From Salinibacterium sp. ZJ70 (GTDB lineage Bacteria > Actinomycetota > Actinomycetes > Actinomycetales > Microbacteriaceae), in the NCBI RefSeq assembly GCF_011751865.2, contig NZ_CP061770.1, positions 1,674,001 to 1,738,000 on the forward strand: a stretch of DNA of 64,000 nucleotides. The letters run 5' to 3'. Each line of letters starts with the position of its first letter. Position 1 is the first letter of the stretch. The notes under the pieces are model-generated. The model made no database searches. It had not been told where the DNA came from and was given only the letters and a program-made list of their open reading frames with translations. The position numbers and the translations under genes are program-made. Positions 35,321 through 44,322 of this stretch are shown one piece after another.

Positions 35321-35751
35321 CAGACCGCGGCGGCCGTCTTCTGGAGGTGGCGCAGCCACACGATGCCGAGCACAGGAAGAACGAGCGGGATGAACAGGTA
35401 CCCGGCCCCGAACACGCTCCATACGGTCGACTGCCCGCCGAACGCGCTCGCGCCTTCGAGCCCGAGGAGCGCTGGGGCGAAGACCGAGACCGAGCCGATG
35501 ACGAGAACACCGACGAGCTCGAAGGTGATCGTGGCCCACGCGACGCGCGTCCACCCGAAGGCGAGCGCGAGCGTCGCGGCGACGTACACGACGGCGGCGA
35601 CGGCCGACAGGCTGTAGGCGATCGGCGACTCGTCGAAGCGGTCGATGATCTGGAACATCGACCGGCCGAGGGCCGCGAACGCGAGGATGCCGTAGACGGC
35701 GACGAGCACGCGGCCGGCACCGCGGGCATGAGTGGTTCGGGTTGCGGACAT
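35320..35751 (-). CDS. Four-helix membrane protein in the truB-ribF operon
   Basis: The 143-residue protein has membrane segments at about 12-30, 45-65, 72-92 and 112-132. It overlaps ribF by one base. Family not recognised; the position suggests only co-expression with truB and ribF. Confidence 0.7.
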   Translation of the reverse strand: MSATRTTHARGAGRVLVAVYGILAFAALGRSMFQIIDRFDESPIAYSLSAVAAVVYVAATLALAFGWTRVAWATITFELVGVLVIGSVSVFAPALLGLEGASAFGGQSTVWSVFGAGYLFIPLVLPVLGIVWLRHLQKTAAAV

Positions 35752-35806
35752 CGCCTTCCAGACTATCGCGCGGGAACGGGACGCTCCGCCGTGACGTCGC
35801 CCCGCG

Positions 35807-36175
35807 TCAGCCGAGCTGGACGGTCCAGATCTGCTGCAGGCGCCACAGCATCACCGCGATCGCGAGAGCAGCGGTGCCGAGCACCACGTTCGACCAGCGG
35901 TTGCGCTCGACGAGCGCCCAGAAGATCGCGAGCGGCGGGATGAGCACCGCCGCGATGAGGTACATCCACGCCTCGAGCGGGTTGCCGGTGGGCGGGTTGC
36001 CGGCACCGGGAGCGGCGATCATCACGACCACCTGCGCGATGAGCAGCAGCTCGACGAGCACGAGCGACAGCACCGTGATGTCGTTCGGCGGACGCTTCGC
36101 GAGCCCCAGGATGATCGCAAGCAGGCCAGCCACGACCGCGACGACCATCTGGACGACGGTGAACTCGACGATCAC
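35807..36175 (-). CDS. Four-helix membrane protein coupled to truB
   Basis: The 122-residue protein has helices at about 5-25, 32-52, 68-85 and 95-112; its motif AAPGAGNPPTGNPLEAWMYL sits in a loop. GTG start overlaps the truB stop by four bases. Function unknown; small membrane proteins here are common in related actinobacteria. Confidence 0.7.
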   Translation of the reverse strand: MIVEFTVVQMVVAVVAGLLAIILGLAKRPPNDITVLSLVLVELLLIAQVVVMIAAPGAGNPPTGNPLEAWMYLIAAVLIPPLAIFWALVERNRWSNVVLGTAALAIAVMLWRLQQIWTVQLG

Positions 36176-37086
36176 GAGAGAACCTCCTGGGTGGGAAGAC
36201 CGAGCAGCACGCGCGCACGCCCGCGTCGCATCTCGATGAGGGCGGCGAGGCGCCCGGTCGGGGTGACGGCCGCAGCGAGGTCGACGTCGGGGTGATCGAT
36301 TTCGATCCGCTTGCCGTGCGCGATGTCCGTCGTCTGCTCGTCGGTGAGCGAGATGGTCGGGAAGAGGCGCCCGGCGACCTCGGCCGGTGCGAGCAGACGG
36401 GACTCCCCGTCGAACGCCGCAGCAGCCTCGGGCTCATTGCGCGGGTCGGGCAGCACCGCGCCGTCGGTCACCGCGAACGGTCCGACGAGGGTGCGGCGCA
36501 GCGCCGTGAGATGCCCGCCGACGCCGAGGGAGGCGCCGAGGTCGCGGGCGAGGGCGCGGATGTAGGTGCCGGAGCTGCAGGCGACGCGCACGTCCACGTC
36601 CATCGTCTCGCCTTCGCGACGGATGTCGAGGATGTCGAAGGCGCGGATGGTCACGGGGCGCGCGGTGAGCACGACCTCATCACCCGATCGCGCGAGATCG
36701 TACGCGCGCCGCCCGTCGATCTTGATGGCACTGAAGGAGCTCGGCACCTGCTCGATGGGGCCGGTGAGCGCATCGATGCCCGCACGGATCGCGTCCTCGC
36801 CGACGTGCGATGCGTCGGCGACGGCGATCGTCGCACCCTCGGCATCGTCGGTATCGGTCGCGACACCGAGGCGGATCGTGGCGGTGTACTCCTTGTCGAG
36901 GCCCACCAGATAGGTGAGCAGCCTCGTGGAGCTGTCGACCCCGAGGAGCAGGAGCCCCGTCGCCATCGGGTCGAGAGTTCCGGCGTGCCCCACTTTCCGG
37001 GTGCCGAGAAGCCGTCGGGCGCGCGCCACGACATCGTGGCTCGTGACGCCCTGGGGCTTGTCGACGAGCAGGAGTCCGCTGGTCAT
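36172..37086 (-). CDS. truB: tRNA pseudouridine(55) synthase
   Basis: The 304-residue enzyme has the TruB core LLLVDKPQGVTSHDVV and GHAGTLDPMATGLL with catalytic Asp39, then KEYTATIRLG and SFSAIKIDGRRAY. It isomerises U55 in the T-loop of tRNAs. ATG at 37086 follows TAGACT by 7 nt, indicating a leaderless transcript that probably runs through ribF. truB is separated from rbfA by four unrelated genes, unlike the usual rbfA-truB adjacency. Confidence 0.96.
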   Translation of the reverse strand: MTSGLLLVDKPQGVTSHDVVARARRLLGTRKVGHAGTLDPMATGLLLLGVDSSTRLLTYLVGLDKEYTATIRLGVATDTDDAEGATIAVADASHVGEDAIRAGIDALTGPIEQVPSSFSAIKIDGRRAYDLARSGDEVVLTARPVTIRAFDILDIRREGETMDVDVRVACSSGTYIRALARDLGASLGVGGHLTALRRTLVGPFAVTDGAVLPDPRNEPEAAAAFDGESRLLAPAEVAGRLFPTISLTDEQTTDIAHGKRIEIDHPDVDLAAAVTPTGRLAALIEMRRGRARVLLGLPTQEVLS

Positions 37087-37093
37087 CCCTGGA

Positions 37094-37099
37094 AGTCTA
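37094..37099 (-). promoter_or_regulatory. -10 hexamer for the truB-ribF operon
   Basis: TAGACT ends 7 nt before the truB ATG at 37086; leaderless spacing. Confidence 0.5.
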
Positions 37100-37128
37100 T
37101 CGAGACGATCCGGGCCGTCCCGCCGACG

Positions 37129-37134
37129 TAGGCT
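37129..37134 (+). promoter_or_regulatory. -10 hexamer for the PanE-like gene
   Basis: TAGGCT ends 6 nt before the ATG at 37141; leaderless spacing. It is divergent from the truB promoter. Confidence 0.5.
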
Positions 37135-37140
37135 CGTCGC

Positions 37141-38136
37141 ATGCGAATCGGCGTCATCGGGGCGGGAGCGGTCGGCGGCACCCTGGCGGCGCTGCTCGCG
37201 CTCAAGGGGCACGATGTGGAGATCACCGCTCGCGGGGCCCACCTCGACCAGATCCGTGCGAACGGCCTGCGCTTCGACGGTGCCTGGGGCGACCACATCG
37301 TCCGACTGCGGGCGAACCCGCTGCTCACCGCGCGTCCCGACCTCGCGATCATCGCGACGAAGGTGCACGATGCGGCCACCGCTCTCGCGGCGAACGCCGT
37401 GCGCCTCGACGGCGTGCCCGTGCTCACCGTGCAGAACGGCCTCGGCGGCCTGCGGGTGGCTCACGAGGAGCTGCCAGCGTCGCCGCTTCTGGGTGGGCTC
37501 GCGCTCTTCGCGGCCTCGCACCTCGAACCCGGGCGCGTGACCGTCACAGCGGCGCTCCCCACCCTCCTCGGCGCGGGCCCCGGATGCGATCGCGAGCTGT
37601 TCGAGCGCATCGCGGGGGTGCTCGGCGACGCGTTCCCCATCGAGCGCACCGACGACATCACGGGCGCCCAGTGGACGAAGCTCCTCATCAACCACGTCAA
37701 TGCGCTGCCCGCGATCACAGGGATGTCGGTGCAGGAGGTCATCGCACATCGCGGACTCCGGCGGATCATGACCGCGAGCATGCGCGAGACGGTGCGGATC
37801 GCCGAGGGCATCGGCGTGCGCTTCGTGCGTGTCAACGGAGTCTCGGGCGCCGTGCTCGGCCTCGTCGGGCGTCTGCCGCTCTCAGTCGGCCAGCTCTTCC
37901 CGCGGGTTCTCGCGAAGCGGCTCGGGGCCGTGCCCAATCCGGGGTCGACGCTGCAGAGCATGCGCCGCGGTCAGCTCACCGAGATCGACTTCCTGAACGG
38001 CGCGGTCGTCGCGGCAGCGGCCGAGGCCGGAATCGAGGCGCCCATCAACGCCGCGATCGTCGCGCTCGTGCACGAGGTGGAGGGCACGCGCGAGTATCTC
38101 TCCCCCGCCGAGGTCATGCTGCGCATCCCCGCCTGA
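37141..38136 (+). CDS. Ketopantoate reductase-like protein
   Basis: The 331-residue protein has a Rossmann start (MRIGVIGAGAVGGTLAALLA), TVQNGLGG, a lysine in AQWTKLLINHVNALPAI that fits the catalytic Lys, and a C-terminal helical domain with the N-terminal part of the substrate site (NPGSTLQSMRRGQLTEIDFL). These define the ApbA/PanE family, which reduces 2-dehydropantoate to pantoate for CoA. Several paralogues in actinobacteria have other 2-oxoacid substrates, so I leave the symbol blank. It has its own promoter. Confidence 0.85.
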   Translation: MRIGVIGAGAVGGTLAALLALKGHDVEITARGAHLDQIRANGLRFDGAWGDHIVRLRANPLLTARPDLAIIATKVHDAATALAANAVRLDGVPVLTVQNGLGGLRVAHEELPASPLLGGLALFAASHLEPGRVTVTAALPTLLGAGPGCDRELFERIAGVLGDAFPIERTDDITGAQWTKLLINHVNALPAITGMSVQEVIAHRGLRRIMTASMRETVRIAEGIGVRFVRVNGVSGAVLGLVGRLPLSVGQLFPRVLAKRLGAVPNPGSTLQSMRRGQLTEIDFLNGAVVAAAAEAGIEAPINAAIVALVHEVEGTREYLSPAEVMLRIPA

Positions 38137-38157
38137 GCGTGCGCGGCTGGGAGTCGT

Positions 38158-38649
38158 TCAGCGGCGCCGCGGCACGGCGCACCAATCGGCGAAGCGCCGC
38201 ACCGGATGCAGCGGGTCGGATACATCGATGATCACGTCGGATCGACGCGGCGGGTCGACCTCGCGCAGGTAGCGACGCAGCTGAGGGTCGTCGGGGTCGG
38301 GATCGGTCGTCGAGGTCGCCCACACCGAGATGCTCCACACGTCGACGATCCCCGGCGCATGCAGTCCCGTGCCGTGTGCCACGAGAACCGCATCCGCAGG
38401 CATGTCGGCATCGGTGCGGAACGCGGGCAGGATGAGTGCGAGGAACGCGTCTGCGGACCGGTCGTCCGGGATCCCGATGCGCGAGACCGCGAGACCTCTC
38501 GCCTCGAACTCTTCGGCGACGGCTTCGACGAGCGGCATGACGTCGTCGCCCGGCAGCGCGTCGACCGCGAAGGTCGTGCGGCCGTGCGGGTAGTTGTGTC
38601 GGAACTCGTCGACGAGGTCCGAGGCGAGGCGCACGAGGTCATCCGTCAT
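38158..38649 (-). CDS. Uridine-kinase-like protein lacking a P-loop
   Basis: The 163-residue protein shows the order of a P-loop nucleoside kinase: GRTTFAVDALPGDDVMPLVE where Walker A would be, a strand with the Asp-like DVWSI, and a C-terminal LHPVRRFADWCAVPRRR tail. However GxxGxGKS is replaced by LPGDDVM, so ATP binding in the usual way is not expected. It may be a pseudoenzyme, or a different family altogether. TACCCT lies 6 nt upstream of the ATG. It is divergent from mutY. Confidence 0.45.
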   Translation of the reverse strand: MTDDLVRLASDLVDEFRHNYPHGRTTFAVDALPGDDVMPLVEAVAEEFEARGLAVSRIGIPDDRSADAFLALILPAFRTDADMPADAVLVAHGTGLHAPGIVDVWSISVWATSTTDPDPDDPQLRRYLREVDPPRRSDVIIDVSDPLHPVRRFADWCAVPRRR

Positions 38650-38655
38650 GACCCC

Positions 38656-38661
38656 AGGGTA
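38656..38661 (-). promoter_or_regulatory. -10 hexamer for the kinase-like gene
   Basis: TACCCT ends 6 nt before the ATG at 38649. Confidence 0.4.
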
Positions 38662-38674
38662 GGCCTGAACGCCG

Positions 38675-38680
38675 TAGCGT
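38675..38680 (+). promoter_or_regulatory. -10 hexamer for mutY
   Basis: TAGCGT ends 6 nt before the GTG at 38687; leaderless spacing. Confidence 0.4.
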
Positions 38681-38686
38681 GGTGGG

Positions 38687-39559
38687 GTGACGGATCTCGG
38701 AAGGCGCATCGCCGAATGGTTCGCCGCCGGACATCGCCCGCTCCCCTGGCGCGCGCCGGGTTTCCCCGCGTGGGGTGTGCTCGTCTCGGAGTTCATGCTG
38801 CAGCAGACGCCCGTCGCGCGCGTGATCCCGCGGCTGGAGGAATGGCTCGCGCGGTGGCCGACGCCCGCCGATCTCGCGGCGGTGCCGCCGGGCGAGGCGG
38901 TGCGCGCATGGGATCGACTCGGCTATCCGCGCCGTGCCCTCAACCTGCACGCCGCCGCCACCGCGATCACAGAGCAGCACGGCGGCGAGGTGCCTGCGGA
39001 TGTCGACGCGCTGCTCGCGCTCCCGGGCGTCGGGCCGTACACAGCGCGCGCCGTGGCCGCTTTCGCCTACGGCGTGCGCACCCCCGTGGTCGACATCAAC
39101 GTGCGCCGGGTACTCGCCCGCGCGGTTCGGGGTGTGGGCGAACCGGGGCCCGCACGCGTGCGCGAGGAGCTCGCGCTCATGGAGTCGCTGCTGCCCGAAG
39201 ATCCGCCGGACGCACGACTCGCGAATGCGGGAGCGATGGAGCTCGGGCAGGTCGTGTGCACGGCGCGCAGCCCCCGCTGCGATGAGTGCCCCATCGCCGA
39301 CCTCTGTGCCTGGCGCGCCGCCGGATATCCGGCCTACACGGGCCCCGCAGCTCCCAAGCAGAAGCCGTACGCGGGATCCGATCGCGAGGTGCGCGGGCGC
39401 ATCATGGGCGAGCTGCGCGCGAGCGAGCTGCCTGTCACGGCAACACGCATCGACGAGCTCTGGCCCGACGATGCGCAGCGCTCGCGCGCCCTTGCGGGGC
39501 TCCTCGCCGACCGCCTCGTGGTCGCCATCGGCGACGGCTACGCGCTTCCCGTCGACTGA
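38687..39559 (+). CDS. mutY: A/G-specific adenine glycosylase
   Basis: The 290-residue enzyme has MutY features: EFMLQQTPVARVI with the catalytic Glu, HhH motif LPGVGPYTARAVAAFAYG, catalytic Asp in VDINVRRVLAR, and four Fe-S cysteines (VCTARSPRCDECPIADLC: C-x6-C-x2-C-x5-C). It removes adenine opposite 8-oxoguanine. It is short for MutY (about 350 in E. coli) because the C-terminal MutT-like domain is replaced by a small winged-helix-like region, as in other actinobacteria. GTG start at 38687. Confidence 0.93.
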   Translation: MTDLGRRIAEWFAAGHRPLPWRAPGFPAWGVLVSEFMLQQTPVARVIPRLEEWLARWPTPADLAAVPPGEAVRAWDRLGYPRRALNLHAAATAITEQHGGEVPADVDALLALPGVGPYTARAVAAFAYGVRTPVVDINVRRVLARAVRGVGEPGPARVREELALMESLLPEDPPDARLANAGAMELGQVVCTARSPRCDECPIADLCAWRAAGYPAYTGPAAPKQKPYAGSDREVRGRIMGELRASELPVTATRIDELWPDDAQRSRALAGLLADRLVVAIGDGYALPVD

Positions 39560-39571
39560 CGCATCACGCGC

Positions 39572-40633
39572 TCAGTCGAGAAGGCGCTCGGCCAGCAGCT
39601 CCAGGGTGCGCTCGCGGGCGGGCATCCGATCCACGGGGTCTGATTCGCGCATCCCCGCACTCGGCGACACCATGACCTCGTCCACCCCGAAGCGGGCCGC
39701 GAGTTCGCGGATGCGGGAGGCTGCGGCGTCCGGTGCGTCGACGATCCAGCGCTCGAGCATCATGTCGATCGCGTGGCGCGAGGCGACGTCGAGCTCGGGC
39801 AGTGCGGCCGCCGCCGCCTCCACCGTGTCGAGGGCATGCAGCGGCTTACCCGTGCGCAGGCGCGCCATGTTCTGCAGCGACGGCTGCGCGAGCGCGAGCG
39901 CCTCGTCAGTGGTCGGCGCCGCGACCGCGTTGACGGTCAGGAACGTGCGAGGCGAGTCGAGCACCTCCGACGCCCGGAACTCGCGGCGGTAGATCTCGAG
40001 CGCACGCTCGGTGCCCTCCCCCGAGAAGTGGTGGGCGAAGACATACGGGAGCCCCTGCGCCGCGGCGAGGTGCGCCGAGTAGTCGGACGAGCCGAGCACC
40101 CACATCTCAGGCGCCCCGACGGCCGCCGGTGTCGCCCGCACCTCGTACTCCTGCGGGCCGCTGGGACCGCGCAGCGACAGTCGGGCCACCCCGCCGACGA
40201 GTGCACGGATGTCGTCGAGGTGATCGGGGAAGCGGTCCACATCGCTCGTGGCGCCGCTCGAACGAAGGAGCGCCGTGATCACACCGTCGGAGCCGGGCGC
40301 ACGACCCACGCCGAGATCGATGCGTCCCGGCGCGATCGCCTCGAGCGCCGCGAACTGCTCCGCGACGACGAAGGGCGCGTGGTTGGGCAGCATGACACCG
40401 CCGGAGCCGATGCGCATGCGCGACGTGCGCGATGCGGCGGCTGCGATGAGCACAGGCGGGGTGGTCGAGGCGACCGAGGGCATGTTGTGGTGCTCGGCGA
40501 ACCAGTATCGGGTCACTCCGAGCTGCTCGGCACGCGCCACGAGCGCCAGCGAGGCTGCGACCGCATCCGCGGAGGTCTGTCGAGCGGAGACGGGGATGAG
40601 GTCGAGGACAGACAGCTGCACGAGATACGACAA
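39572..40633 (-). CDS. LLM-class flavin-dependent oxidoreductase
   Basis: The 353-residue protein is a luciferase-like monooxygenase of the MsnO8-like group: LSVLDLIPVSARQ at the start, YWFAEHHNMPS, IGSGGVMLPNHAPFVVAEQF and LGVGRAPGSD. It would use reduced flavin to oxidise an unidentified substrate. The farthest start is a TTG at 40633; the GTG at 40621 (giving VQLSVLDL) is an alternative of equal merit. It is convergent with mutY, 12 bp apart. The rbfA terminator hairpin abuts its 5' end. Confidence 0.82.
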   Translation of the reverse strand: MSYLVQLSVLDLIPVSARQTSADAVAASLALVARAEQLGVTRYWFAEHHNMPSVASTTPPVLIAAAASRTSRMRIGSGGVMLPNHAPFVVAEQFAALEAIAPGRIDLGVGRAPGSDGVITALLRSSGATSDVDRFPDHLDDIRALVGGVARLSLRGPSGPQEYEVRATPAAVGAPEMWVLGSSDYSAHLAAAQGLPYVFAHHFSGEGTERALEIYRREFRASEVLDSPRTFLTVNAVAAPTTDEALALAQPSLQNMARLRTGKPLHALDTVEAAAAALPELDVASRHAIDMMLERWIVDAPDAAASRIRELAARFGVDEVMVSPSAGMRESDPVDRMPARERTLELLAERLLD

Positions 40634-40672
40634 CGCGCCCGCACCCCCGGAGATTCCCAGGGTGCGGGCGCG
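40634..40672. terminator. Terminator-like 13-bp hairpin after rbfA
   Basis: Perfect 13-bp stem (40634-40646 with 40660-40672) and a 13-nt loop, 13 nt after the rbfA stop. No U-run follows. Confidence 0.65.
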
Positions 40673-40685
40673 AACGTCGAGGAGA

Positions 40686-41132
40686 TCAGTCCTCGTCGTC
40701 GTCTTCGTCGAACTCGCGCGGCTTCACGTACGGGTCGGCGTCGCCGGCGTACTGCGCGGTCTGCGCGAGACGCTGCGCCTCCTCGTCGCGCTCTGCGGCT
40801 TCCCGCAGGAGCGCCGAGATCTGCATCGCGTTCTCGGGCACGGCGTCCGCGATGAACTCGAGCGACGGCGTCAGACGCGTGTTGAGGTTGCGACCGAGCT
40901 CCGTGCGGAGCATGCCGGTCGCTGCCTTGAGCGCCTTCGCCGAATCCGCGCGCTCCTCGTCGGAGCCGTAGACCGTGTAGAAGACGCTCGCGTGCTGCAG
41001 GTCGCCCGTGACACGAACATCCGTGATCGTCACGAAGCCGAGCCGCGGGTCGCGCAGACCCCGCTCGAGGCGCTTCGCGATGATCTCGCGGATGCGGTCG
41101 GCCAGCTTCGCGGCGCGGGGGTTCTCACCCAT
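40686..41132 (-). CDS. rbfA: 30S ribosome-binding factor A
   Basis: The 148-residue protein matches RbfA: RAAKLADRIREIIAKRLERG, DPRLGFVTITDVRVTGDLQHA and TRLTPSLEFIAD. It is a KH-like factor that binds free 30S subunits during maturation and cold adaptation. The acidic tail (EFDEDDDED) is disordered. ATG at 41132 is preferred to ATG at 41135 because AAAGGAGG is better spaced. Last gene of the nusA-infB block. Confidence 0.95.
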   Translation of the reverse strand: MGENPRAAKLADRIREIIAKRLERGLRDPRLGFVTITDVRVTGDLQHASVFYTVYGSDEERADSAKALKAATGMLRTELGRNLNTRLTPSLEFIADAVPENAMQISALLREAAERDEEAQRLAQTAQYAGDADPYVKPREFDEDDDED

Positions 41133-41168
41133 CATCGCCTCCTTTCACCGGCGTGAGCCGGATATCGG

Positions 41169-41205
41169 ACCGGGCCCGGAGCGCATCACGCGATCCGGGC
41201 CCGGT
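41169..41205. terminator. Intercistronic GC hairpin between infB and rbfA
   Basis: Perfect 12-bp stem (41169-41180 with 41194-41205), 13-nt loop, 11 nt after the infB stop. It may attenuate transcription into rbfA or protect the infB 3' end. Confidence 0.55.
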
Positions 41206-41215
41206 GCACGCGGAC

Positions 41216-43951
41216 TCAGCCGCGCGGCTTCTCGACCATCTCGATCGTCTCGATCTCGTCGCCGATCTGGATGTCGTTGAACTTGCCGAGGCCGATACCG
41301 GCTTCGAAGTCCGTCTTGACCTCGGTGACGTCGTCCTTGAAGCGACGCAGCGACTCGATGGCGAGGTTGTCTCCCACCACGACGCCGTCACGGATGACGC
41401 GCGCCTTCGAGTTGCGGGTGATCGTTCCGCTGCGGACGATGACACCGGCGATGTTGCCGAACTTGGAGGAGCGGAACACCTCGCGGATCTCGGCGACACC
41501 CGACTGCTTCTCCTCGTACTCGGGCTTGAGCATGCCCTTGAGCGAGGCCTCGATGTCATCGAGGGCGTTGTAGATGACGCTGTAGAAGCGCACGTCGATG
41601 CCTTCGCGTGCCGCACGCTCGCGGGCCTTGACGTCCGGGCGGACGTTGAAGCCGATGACGATCGCGTTGTCGATCGTCGCGAGGTCGATGTCCGACTCCG
41701 TGACGGCACCGACACCACGGTGCAGGATGCGCAGCTGGACGCTGTCGTCGACCTCGATCTTGAGGAGCGATTCCTCGAGGGCCTCGACGGCACCCGAGAC
41801 ATCACCCTTGATGATGAGGTTGAGCGACTCGACCTTGCCCTCTTCGAGTGCACGGGTGAAGTCCTCGAGCGAGATGCGCTTGCGGGCCTTGGCCAGCTGA
41901 GCGTTGCGCTCGACGGCTTCGCGCTTCTCAGCGATCTGACGAGCCATGCGGTCGTCCTCGGTGACGAGGAACGTGTCGCCCGCGCGGGGCACCGACGACA
42001 GACCCTGAACCTGGACCGGACGCGAGGGCCATGCCTCTTCGACCGATTCGCCGTTCTCGTCGTGCATCGCACGCACACGGCCATAGGCCGTGCCCGCGAC
42101 GATCGAGTCTCCGACGCGGAGCGTTCCCGACTGGATGAGCACGGTCGCAACCGCACCGCGTCCCTTGTCGAGCTTCGCTTCGATCGCGACACCGCGGGCG
42201 TCCTTGTTGGGGTTCGCACGCAGGTCGAGACCGGCGTCGGCTGTGAGCAGCACGGCGTCGAGCAGTTCGGTGATGCCGATGTTGTTCAGCGCCGAGACGT
42301 CGATGAACATCGTCTCGCCGCCGTACTCCTCGGCGACGAGGCCGAATTCGGTGAGCTGCTGGCGGACCTTGGCGGGGTTCGCGCCGTCCTTGTCGATCTT
42401 GTTGACCGCGACGACGATCGGCACACCGGCGGCCTGGGCGTGGTTGAGCGCCTCCACCGTCTGGGGCATGATGCCGTCGTCCGCGGCGACCACGAGGATC
42501 GCGAGGTCGGTGACCTGCGCACCACGAGCACGCATGGCGGTGAACGCCTCGTGACCCGGGGTGTCGATGAACGTGATGGCGCGCTCGATGCCCTCGTGCT
42601 CGGTCCAGACCTGGTAGGCACCGATGTGCTGGGTGATGCCACCGGCTTCGCCCGCACCGACGTTCGCCTTGCGGATCGCGTCGAGGAGCTTCGTCTTTCC
42701 GTGGTCGACGTGACCCATGACGGTGACGACCGGCGGACGGATCTCGAGTTCCTCGTCCGACTCGTCCTCGAGCTCCTGCTCGAGGTCGAGGCCGAAGCCC
42801 TCGAGGAGCTCCTTGTCCTCATCCTCAGGGCTCACGACCTGGATGTTGTAGCCGAGCTCCTCACCGAGGATCCTGAAGGTCGCCTCGTCGAGCGACTCGG
42901 TCGCCGTCGCCATCTCACCGAGGTGGAAGAGCGCGGTGACGAGGGCTCCGGGCTGCACCGAGAAGCCGGTCAGCGTCTCGAGCTTGTCGGCGAGATCCGA
43001 GATCGATGCACCACGACGCATGCGGATGACACGCGAGCCATCGCCACGGGGGATGCTGACGCCGCCGAGCTGCGGGGCATCCCGCATCTCGAATTCGGCG
43101 CGCTTCGTCCGCTTCGACTTACGTGCACGCGACTTGCCGCCGCCCTTGCCGAAGGCACCAGCGGTGCCACCACCGGGTCCACGGCCACGGCCACCGCCGC
43201 CACCGGGACGACCGGCGAAGCCGCCGCCACCAGCGGGACGCTGGAAGCCGCCGCCACCACCGGCACCGCCGGGACGGCCGGGGCCGCCGGGGCGCTGCTG
43301 GAACGGAGCGCCGGGACGCGGAGCACCCGGACGCGGAGCACCCGGACGCGGAGCACCCGGACGCGGAGCACCCGGACGCGGAGCACCGGGACGCGGTGCC
43401 GCGGGACGCGGGATGGCGCCGCCGCCGGGACGCGGCATGCCCTGAGTCGACGAGAAGGGGTTGTTCCCCGGACGCGGAGCGCCGGGACGCGCCATGCCCT
43501 GGCTGGGCGCGTAGGGGTTGTTGCCGGGGCGCGGGGCACCGGGCGCCGGGCCAGCGGGACGCGGAGCCGCGGGGGCTCCGGGCGTCGGACGCTCGGCGGC
43601 AGGCTCCTCAGCGGCGGCTGCGGGCGCAGGCTGCTGCTCCGCGGGTGCGGGTGCGGGAGCGGGCGCCGGAGCCTCGGCCTCAGGGGCGGGTGCCGGTGCG
43701 GGCGCGGGTGCGGGCTTCGCCGCGGCGGGCTTGGGGCCCGGCTTCGGCTTGGCGGCTGCGGGCGCTTCGGCGGCGGGCGCTGAGGCCACACCGTCGGCCT
43801 GCAGGGCCGCCTTCAGGCGTCGCGCCACAGGGGGCGCGATGCTGCTGGATGCGCTCTTCACAAACTCGCCCATGTCTTTGAGCTTGTCGAGAGCGATCTT
43901 CGAGTCGATGCCGAGTTCGGCAGCGACTTCGTGAACTCGTGGGTTGGCCAC
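41216..43951 (-). CDS. infB: Translation initiation factor IF-2
   Basis: The 911-residue GTPase has the IF-2 N-terminal module ([20 protein letters not shown]), a long Pro/Ala/Gly-rich linker (about residues 55-290), then G1 GHVDHGKT near residue 413, DTPGHEAF (G3), NKID (G4), and domains II-IV to the C-terminus. It places initiator tRNA on the 30S subunit. The linker contains tandem GAPRP units and an Arg/Lys patch ([17 protein letters not shown]). GTG at 43951 has AGGAGA upstream, which is also part of a hairpin. Confidence 0.97.
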   Translation of the reverse strand: MANPRVHEVAAELGIDSKIALDKLKDMGEFVKSASSSIAPPVARRLKAALQADGVASAPAAEAPAAAKPKPGPKPAAAKPAPAPAPAPAPEAEAPAPAPAPAPAEQQPAPAAAAEEPAAERPTPGAPAAPRPAGPAPGAPRPGNNPYAPSQGMARPGAPRPGNNPFSSTQGMPRPGGGAIPRPAAPRPGAPRPGAPRPGAPRPGAPRPGAPRPGAPFQQRPGGPGRPGGAGGGGGFQRPAGGGGFAGRPGGGGGRGRGPGGGTAGAFGKGGGKSRARKSKRTKRAEFEMRDAPQLGGVSIPRGDGSRVIRMRRGASISDLADKLETLTGFSVQPGALVTALFHLGEMATATESLDEATFRILGEELGYNIQVVSPEDEDKELLEGFGLDLEQELEDESDEELEIRPPVVTVMGHVDHGKTKLLDAIRKANVGAGEAGGITQHIGAYQVWTEHEGIERAITFIDTPGHEAFTAMRARGAQVTDLAILVVAADDGIMPQTVEALNHAQAAGVPIVVAVNKIDKDGANPAKVRQQLTEFGLVAEEYGGETMFIDVSALNNIGITELLDAVLLTADAGLDLRANPNKDARGVAIEAKLDKGRGAVATVLIQSGTLRVGDSIVAGTAYGRVRAMHDENGESVEEAWPSRPVQVQGLSSVPRAGDTFLVTEDDRMARQIAEKREAVERNAQLAKARKRISLEDFTRALEEGKVESLNLIIKGDVSGAVEALEESLLKIEVDDSVQLRILHRGVGAVTESDIDLATIDNAIVIGFNVRPDVKARERAAREGIDVRFYSVIYNALDDIEASLKGMLKPEYEEKQSGVAEIREVFRSSKFGNIAGVIVRSGTITRNSKARVIRDGVVVGDNLAIESLRRFKDDVTEVKTDFEAGIGLGKFNDIQIGDEIETIEMVEKPRG
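43310..43400 (-). repeat. 15-bp tandem repeats in the infB linker
   Basis: About six near-identical units (GGACGCGGAGCACCC type on the plus strand) encode consecutive RPGAP/GAPRP pentapeptides. In-phase, so copy-number change keeps the frame. Confidence 0.85.
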
Positions 43952-43954
43952 AAT

Positions 43955-43987
43955 TCTCCTGATTCCGGATCCCCTCCGGACAGGAGA
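43955..43987 (-). promoter_or_regulatory. SD-masking hairpin in the infB leader
   Basis: TCTCCTG (43955-43961) pairs with CAGGAGA (43981-43987) and TCCGGA (43964-43969) with TCCGGA (43975-43980), giving a 13-bp stem with a 2-nt bulge and a 5-nt loop. On the mRNA, one arm is the AGGAGA ribosome binding site of infB, ending 3 nt from the GTG start, so folding would hide it. Confidence 0.55.
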
Positions 43988-44026
43988 GGACGCTAAAGGG
44001 TGAGGGAACTCATTTCGAGTTGCTCA

Positions 44027-44281
44027 TTAGTTGTCCATGTGCCGTTCAGTCCATTCACTGAGGTCTGACGTATCGGTGATGGCGGTGCGCAGAGCACGCC
44101 CGAAGGCGCCTCGCCGCACTGCCGTGGAGATGCATCCGCTGTGCGGATGAACCCATGATCCCCTGCCGGGAAGTCGCGCCGCAGTATCGACTACGACCCG
44201 TCCGTCGCGCGCGACGATCCTCATGAGTGAGGATCGGGGGACGCGCTGCCGGCAACCCAGGCAGGTTCTGACAGGACCCAT
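44027..44281 (-). CDS. ylxR: YlxR family RNA-binding protein (DUF448)
   Basis: The 84-residue protein has the YlxR signature RTCLGCRQR near the N-terminus, MRIV, and [13 protein letters not shown]. YlxR proteins bind nucleic acids and sit between nusA and infB in most bacteria, as here. Located 42 nt after nusA. Confidence 0.93.
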   Translation of the reverse strand: MGPVRTCLGCRQRVPRSSLMRIVARDGRVVVDTAARLPGRGSWVHPHSGCISTAVRRGAFGRALRTAITDTSDLSEWTERHMDN

Positions 44282-44322
44282 CCTACTCCCTCTTTGAGGA
44301 AAGCCTCTGACCGCGTGTCGCG

